A DNA stretch of 64,000 nucleotides, from NCBI RefSeq assembly GCF_021391495.1, contig NZ_CP090063.1:2604001-2668000 (forward strand). The letters are read 5' to 3'. Source of the DNA: Amycolatopsis acidiphila (GTDB lineage Bacteria; Actinomycetota; Actinomycetes; Mycobacteriales; Pseudonocardiaceae). Shown here piece after piece: positions 59,874 through 64,000 of the stretch. A model generated the notes under the pieces. That model saw only the letters and a program-made list of their open reading frames with translations. It ran no database searches and was not told where the DNA came from. The position numbers and the translations under genes are program-made. Every line of letters begins with the position of its first letter. Positions within the stretch are counted from its first letter, which is position 1.

Positions 59874-61052
59874 TCAGGCCGCCGCCCACGGCGGTTCGAC
59901 GTCCTGCGCCAGCTCCACGACATGTGGCTTCGCGTCGGACAGGGTCCAGTCCGGCAGGTATACCCGCTCGCCGCCGCGGAGGGCGGACTCGTGGGACAGG
60001 ATGCCGGCACAGGTGATGTTCGCTGCCTGCACCGCGTTCGGGTAGGGCTCGGCCTCCCCGAGCACGGACATCAGCAGCCGGTGCGCCAGATGCGGGTGGG
60101 AACCACCGTGCCCGCCGCCCTGGACGAACGAACGGTGTTCGGTCTCGCCGTCCCCGGTGTACACCCCGGCGGTGGTGAACGAGCGGATCTCCTCGGGCAG
60201 CCGGTGCGCGAAGTCGGGTACCTCGATCCGCTCGGGCGTCTCGCCGAGGTAGAGCACGTGCGCGGCGTCCTCGGTCTGGGCCCACTCGAAGGAGCGGATC
60301 GAGCCGTAGACGTCGAAGCTCTCCCGGTACTCGCGGGCGACGGCCCACAGGTGCCGGGTGACCTCGGCGGCGACGTCGCTGTCGAGGAACTTGATGTGCG
60401 TCGACTCGATCGCATAAGGCGAGCCGTAGGCGTCTTTCATGCGGTCGAACACCGAGCCCGAGCCCAGGCACTGCACGTACTCGGCCTGGTGCCCGGCGAG
60501 CGCGAGCGTCGGGCTGATCGCGTGGGTCGCGTTGTACATCGGCGGCATCCCGTCCCAGTAGGACGGCCAGCCGGTCATGTCCTGGTGGTGCGAGGACCGG
60601 AAGAACTGCAGCTTGCCCAGGTTGCCGTCGAGGTAGTTCTGCTCGAGGAAGAAGAACTCGCGGCTGTACACCGTGGTCTCCATCATCATGTACGTCAGCC
60701 CGGTCCGCCGCTGTGCCTCGACGATCCGGCGGCAGTCGTCCACCGACGTGGCCATCGGAATGGTGCAGCCGACGTGCTTGCCCGCTTCCAGCGCGGCGAC
60801 GACCTGGTCGGCGTGCAGCTGCAGCGGGGTGTTGATGTGGATGACGTCGATGTTCGGATCGGCGAGCATCCGCGCGTAGTCGGTGTAGCGCACGTCGACG
60901 CCGTAGCGGTCGCCGACCTCGTTGAGCTTCGACTCGGTGCGCTGACAGATCGCGTACATCTCGGCGTTGCGGTGACGCTGGTAGATCGGGATGAACTCCG
61001 CCCCGAACTCCAGCCCGACGATGCCGACGCGCAGCACCTTCTCCGAAGACAT
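59874..61052 (-). CDS. Gfo/Idh/MocA family oxidoreductase
   Basis: The 392-residue NAD(P)-binding protein has GIVGLEFGAEFIPIY near 10-24, DVIHINTPLQLHADQVVAAL near 68-87, and GKHVGCTIPMATSVDDCRRI near 91-110. In most family members the last segment reads GKHV..EKP with a catalytic Lys; here CTIP replaces CEKP, so the Lys is missing. A His-rich C-terminal region (FVQGGGHGGSHPHLAHRL) may bind metal or substrate. ATG at 61050-61052 follows AAAGGGCAAGG. It is the last gene of an operon with SDR and GMC oxidoreductase genes. Confidence 0.86.
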   Translation of the reverse strand: MSSEKVLRVGIVGLEFGAEFIPIYQRHRNAEMYAICQRTESKLNEVGDRYGVDVRYTDYARMLADPNIDVIHINTPLQLHADQVVAALEAGKHVGCTIPMATSVDDCRRIVEAQRRTGLTYMMMETTVYSREFFFLEQNYLDGNLGKLQFFRSSHHQDMTGWPSYWDGMPPMYNATHAISPTLALAGHQAEYVQCLGSGSVFDRMKDAYGSPYAIESTHIKFLDSDVAAEVTRHLWAVAREYRESFDVYGSIRSFEWAQTEDAAHVLYLGETPERIEVPDFAHRLPEEIRSFTTAGVYTGDGETEHRSFVQGGGHGGSHPHLAHRLLMSVLGEAEPYPNAVQAANITCAGILSHESALRGGERVYLPDWTLSDAKPHVVELAQDVEPPWAAA

Positions 61053-61069
61053 GCCTTGCCCTTTCTGTG

Positions 61070-61888
61070 TCATTTCTTGCTTTCGCCCGCGTCGACGGTC
61101 AGCTCCAGGCCGGTGATCATGCGCGCCTCGGCCGAGAGCAGCCAGAGCACGGCGGCCGTCGAGTCGCCGATGCCGAGGTCGCCCGGCAGCAGCTGCCCGG
61201 CCCGGAAACCTGCCAGCAGGTCCTCGCGCGGCACCTGGTTCAGTTCGACCATCGCGGTGGTCATCTCGGTGTCGATGCCGCCGGGGTGCACGGTGTTGCA
61301 CCGGATTCCATACGGGCCGAGTTCCGCGGCAAGTGACGCGCTCAGCCCGCGCAACGCCATTTTCGCCGCGACGTAGTGCGCCAGCCGCGGCACCGGTTTG
61401 ATGCCGACGCCCGAGCTGATCAGCACCAGTGCCGAACCGGCTCCGCGCTCGATGAGCCGGGGCACGGTCGCGTGGCAGGTGTGGAAGACCCCGGTGAGGT
61501 TGATGTCGATCATCGTCTGCCAGTGCGCCGGCGGCAGTTCCCAGGTCAGGTGGAACCCGTCGGTGATGCCCGCGTTCGCGATCACGTAGTCGATCCCGCC
61601 GAGCCTGCCGGCGGTCTCGTTGGCTGCCCACACCAGTGAATCGTGGTCGCGAACGTCCACTTCGAACACTTCGGCCCGGCGGCCGAGCGCCCGGATCTCC
61701 GCCTGGGTGGCTTCGAGATCGTCGATCGTCGCGGTGCGGTACGGCGGGTTCTCCACCTTGCCGGCACGGCCCAGGTCGACCAGTGCGACGTCCGCGCCCT
61801 CGGCGGCGAGCCGCATGGCGTGACTGCGGCCCTGCCCGCGCCCGGCCCCGGTGACGAACGCGACCTTGCCTTCGAACCGCCCGCTCAT
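61070..61888 (-). CDS. Mycofactocin-coupled SDR family oxidoreductase
   Basis: The 272-residue SDR has TGAGRGQGRSHAMRLAAEGA near 13-32; the RGQGRSHA stretch is diagnostic of SDRs that keep NAD tightly bound and use mycofactocin as external electron acceptor. The active site is normal: Ser in LISSGVG and YVAAK. It overlaps the upstream GMC gene stop (ATGA). It would oxidise a secondary alcohol, perhaps a keto-sugar or cyclitol, together with its neighbours. No mft biosynthesis genes are in the window. Confidence 0.87.
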   Translation of the reverse strand: MSGRFEGKVAFVTGAGRGQGRSHAMRLAAEGADVALVDLGRAGKVENPPYRTATIDDLEATQAEIRALGRRAEVFEVDVRDHDSLVWAANETAGRLGGIDYVIANAGITDGFHLTWELPPAHWQTMIDINLTGVFHTCHATVPRLIERGAGSALVLISSGVGIKPVPRLAHYVAAKMALRGLSASLAAELGPYGIRCNTVHPGGIDTEMTTAMVELNQVPREDLLAGFRAGQLLPGDLGIGDSTAAVLWLLSAEARMITGLELTVDAGESKK

Positions 61889-63552
61889 GCCTGCTCCAGC
61901 AGGTGCTCGGCGCTCAGGTAGGCCAGCGCCTGGATCGTCTGGTTCGGGTTGTACCCGCCGTAGCTGACGAACTGCCCGCCACCGACCGCGTACAGGCCGC
62001 GGCATTCGTGCACCTCGCCGTACACGTTCGTGACCGAGGTCGCCGGGTCCTCGCCCATGCGGTGCACGCCGACGTCGTGCGTGGACAGGTGGTACGGCGG
62101 CCGTGGCTCGTCCATCCAGTAGTCCTTCGCGCCCATCTCCCGGGCGATCTTCTCCTTGTAGCGGCCCATGAGCGTGACCGAGTTGGCGTCGTGCGGCTCC
62201 CAGTCGTGGGTGATCCGCAGCGCGGGCTGGCCCCAGCGGTCCTTGACGTTCGGGTCGAGGTCGCAGTAGTGCCGGGGGTGCGGGAAGTTCGTGGTCTGCG
62301 AGTACATCCGGTGCAGGTGCCGGTAGTTGTCCCGCAGCCAGTGCTTGAGCGACAGGCCCCACTTCGGCACCCTCGGGTCCATCAGGTGGTAGGCCTCGAT
62401 CGGCTGCAGGTCCCCGGTGACGCTGATGATCGGCGAACCCCAGAGCACGCCGAGGTCGTTGTCCGGCACCAGTTCCGAGGTGTAGTCGTCGACCGCGCTG
62501 GAGGCGTTGAACGTGCCGAGGAACGGGTTCGTCGGCTCCGGCAGGATGGAGGTGAACCAGCCGAAGTTGTGCGTCATGAAGTTCCGGCCGACCTGGCCGT
62601 CGCGGTTGATCCCCGAGACCAGCAGCAGGCGCACGTTCTCCAGCGCGTACGCGGTCAGCACCACCAGGTCGGACCGGACCTCGTGCGTGGTGCCCGCACC
62701 GTCCACATAGGTCACTCCGGTGACCCGGGAACCGTCGTTGCTCCGGTGGATCCGCAGGACCCGGCTCAGCGGGCGTAGGTCGAGGTTCCCGGTCGCCTTG
62801 GCGGCCGGCACCGAGGTGACCTGTGTGGTCGACTTCGCCTTGACGTGGCAGGGATAGCCGTGGCAGAACCCGCAGTTCACGCAGGCGGGCCGGCCGCGGT
62901 ACTCGACCGAGTTGATCGCCAGCGGCTGCCGGAACGGGTGCAGCCCGAGGCGCCGGGCCGCCTCGACGAACGGCACGTCGCCCGGCCCCTGGGTGACCGG
63001 CGGCATCGGGTAGTCGTGCTCGCGTGGTGGTCCGAACGGGTTGTCCGCAGCCCGGCCCGAGATGCCCTGTTCCCGCTCGACCTTCTCGTAGTACGGCTCG
63101 AGATCGGCGTAGCTGATCGGCCAGTCCGCCAGGGAGCCCTCCGGCAGCGCCTCCTTGCCGAACCGCTCGGCGATCGCCGAGCGCATCCGGAAGTCGGATT
63201 CCCGGAACCGGTATGCGGCAGCGCCCCAGTGGAGCGTGCCGCCGCCGGTGCCGATGGAGGGCAGGCCGTACAGCGGCTCGTCCGAGCCGAGCTCGCCCGC
63301 GGACCACGGCAGTACGCGTGGGGTCTCGTTCTCGCCGGCCCGCCAGGTCACCGGGTCGACGTCCACCCCGGCGACGATGGCGCCGCGCTGGTAGTACCGC
63401 AGCTCGTCCTGCTTGACCAGGAAGTCCTCCTGGGTGTAGTCCGGGCCCTTGTCCAGGCCCAGCACCCGCAGTCCCGCCTTGGTCAGCTGCTCGGCGATGA
63501 TGCCGCCGGACGAGCCCATCCCGACGACGATCGCGTCGAACCGCTCGGTCAC
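61885..63552 (-). CDS. GMC-family oxidoreductase (gluconate 2-dehydrogenase large-subunit-like)
   Basis: The 555-residue FAD enzyme has the dinucleotide motif VVGMGSSGGIIAEQLTKAG near 9-27, SIGTGGGTLHWGAAAYRF near 95-112 and a Cys-rich segment CVNCGFCHGYPCHVKAKS near 224-241. STHDVGVHRMGEDP and GGYNPNQTIQALAYL come at the C-terminus, with Asn-Pro-Asn where many GMC enzymes have His-Pro-Asn. GTG at 63550-63552 overlaps the upstream subunit-3 stop. The partner gene shows that it belongs to the membrane-associated sugar or sugar-acid dehydrogenase group. Confidence 0.9.
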   Translation of the reverse strand: MTERFDAIVVGMGSSGGIIAEQLTKAGLRVLGLDKGPDYTQEDFLVKQDELRYYQRGAIVAGVDVDPVTWRAGENETPRVLPWSAGELGSDEPLYGLPSIGTGGGTLHWGAAAYRFRESDFRMRSAIAERFGKEALPEGSLADWPISYADLEPYYEKVEREQGISGRAADNPFGPPREHDYPMPPVTQGPGDVPFVEAARRLGLHPFRQPLAINSVEYRGRPACVNCGFCHGYPCHVKAKSTTQVTSVPAAKATGNLDLRPLSRVLRIHRSNDGSRVTGVTYVDGAGTTHEVRSDLVVLTAYALENVRLLLVSGINRDGQVGRNFMTHNFGWFTSILPEPTNPFLGTFNASSAVDDYTSELVPDNDLGVLWGSPIISVTGDLQPIEAYHLMDPRVPKWGLSLKHWLRDNYRHLHRMYSQTTNFPHPRHYCDLDPNVKDRWGQPALRITHDWEPHDANSVTLMGRYKEKIAREMGAKDYWMDEPRPPYHLSTHDVGVHRMGEDPATSVTNVYGEVHECRGLYAVGGGQFVSYGGYNPNQTIQALAYLSAEHLLEQA

Positions 63553-64000
63553 CGCCCGCCTCCGATCCGCGCGTACAGGTCCTTGATGGTGAGCAGCGGG
63601 ATCTCCCGGGAGTCGACGCCCGGCCGCATCTGCTCGGCCGAATAGCCCCACTGCGCCCCCGGGAAGCCGACGAGCTTCCAGCCGGCGAGGTCGCGGTTGC
63701 CGCCGTACGCCGGGTCGCCGAAGTACCCCTGGACGGTGTGCTCGCGCACGATCCGGAAGAACCTCCCGGCGAAGTCCGGGCTTTCCGCCAGCGTGGCCAC
63801 GAACTCGCGCCGTGCTCCGGCGTCGAGATCCGAGAAGGTGACGTCGCCGCTCAGCTCGCGCAGGGCGGTCAACCCCGCGCGGTAGACCGGTTGCAGGTCA
63901 CGCAGGAACCCGGCCAGCGAGCGGTCGATGTACTCGACGACACCGGCTTCGCTCGCCCCCGGCGAACCCTCTTCGCCGGGCAGGATCTCCTCGACCAGCG
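63549..64000 (-). CDS. Gluconate 2-dehydrogenase subunit 3 family protein (partial, cut by window end)
   Basis: About 150 C-terminal residues are visible: VVEYIDRSLAGFLRDLQPVY, FVATLAESPDFAGRFFRIVR, then GYFGDPAYGGNRDLAGWKLV and FPGAQWGYS. This is the small subunit family that accompanies GMC dehydrogenases and usually carries the TAT signal exporting the complex; the N-terminus lies beyond position 64000. TTG at 63870-63872 is internal, since the frame is coherent upstream of it. It overlaps the GMC gene start by four bases. Confidence 0.87.
   Translation of the reverse strand, partial: LVEEILPGEEGSPGASEAGVVEYIDRSLAGFLRDLQPVYRAGLTALRELSGDVTFSDLDAGARREFVATLAESPDFAGRFFRIVREHTVQGYFGDPAYGGNRDLAGWKLVGFPGAQWGYSAEQMRPGVDSREIPLLTIKDLYARIGGGR

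Overview
The window is very GC-rich with strong third-position G/C bias, many GTG/TTG starts and dense ATGA/GTGA gene overlaps. It carries a type VII (WXG-like) secretion substrate, an F420-type LLM oxidoreductase, a mycofactocin-type SDR, an SigC-like ECF factor and PaaX/HxlR/CGNR regulators. This points to a filamentous actinobacterium, probably Pseudonocardiaceae (Amycolatopsis-like); the genus is inference.

Layout. (1) 0.4-10.6 kb is a copper block: CtaG, two CopA-type P1B ATPases with a CopZ chaperone gene between them, an SigC-like ECF factor divergent from a zinc-finger anti-sigma gene, a YcnI protein, a CopC-CopD fusion and a DUF5134 membrane protein. (2) 10.7-15.0 kb holds a methyltransferase, an ECF41 sigma factor, and a secreted WXG-like protein with an EndoU-like, Pro/Gly-rich tail plus a small downstream partner. 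(3) 15.1-40.6 kb is a large acyl-CoA degradation region: three CoA ligases, three acyl-CoA dehydrogenases, two MaoC half-hydratases, several crotonases, SDRs, thiolase, CoA-transferase, HMG-CoA lyase, an LLM oxidoreductase, a lipocalin-like DUF7064 protein and an APH-type kinase. TetR, LuxR and FadR-type GntR regulators are interspersed. It ends at a strong bidirectional hairpin. (4) 40.6-47.2 kb, mostly minus strand, encodes a dienoyl-CoA-reductase-like SDR, an acyl-CoA dehydrogenase, a BadI-like ring hydrolase, and a three-gene set for a radical [4Fe-4S] benzoyl-CoA reductase / 2-hydroxyacyl-CoA dehydratase (ATP-dependent activator plus two subunits). (5) 47.3-52.5 kb holds a thioesterase, PaaX, an SDR without catalytic Tyr/Lys, a CoA ligase and an alpha/beta hydrolase. 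(6) 52.5-59.6 kb is a decayed, mosaic stretch with LysR, hydrolase and TetR relics around a TAT-exported glycosidase with unusual inserted repeats, then HxlR, CGNR and MOSC genes. (7) 59.8-64.0 kb is a sugar or alcohol oxidation operon: GMC dehydrogenase with its gluconate-dehydrogenase-subunit-3 partner, mycofactocin-type SDR and a Gfo/Idh/MocA oxidoreductase.

How it works together. Regions 3-5 contain the enzyme types of cyclohexanecarboxyl-CoA degradation (CoA ligase, dehydrogenase, hydratase, BadH, BadI) feeding beta-oxidation, alongside a dehydratase/dearomatase-type radical enzyme. The combination is unexpected in a presumably aerobic actinobacterium and is my main candidate for an undescribed system. 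Two recurrent regulatory motifs tie the loci together. One is a FadR-like GGTCC(A/G)AC motif at six promoters, including a variant at the GntR gene. The other is a 16-bp GTGAACGANCGTTATY motif at the TetR/LuxR divergent promoter, before the BadI gene and before the neighbouring acyl-CoA dehydrogenase.
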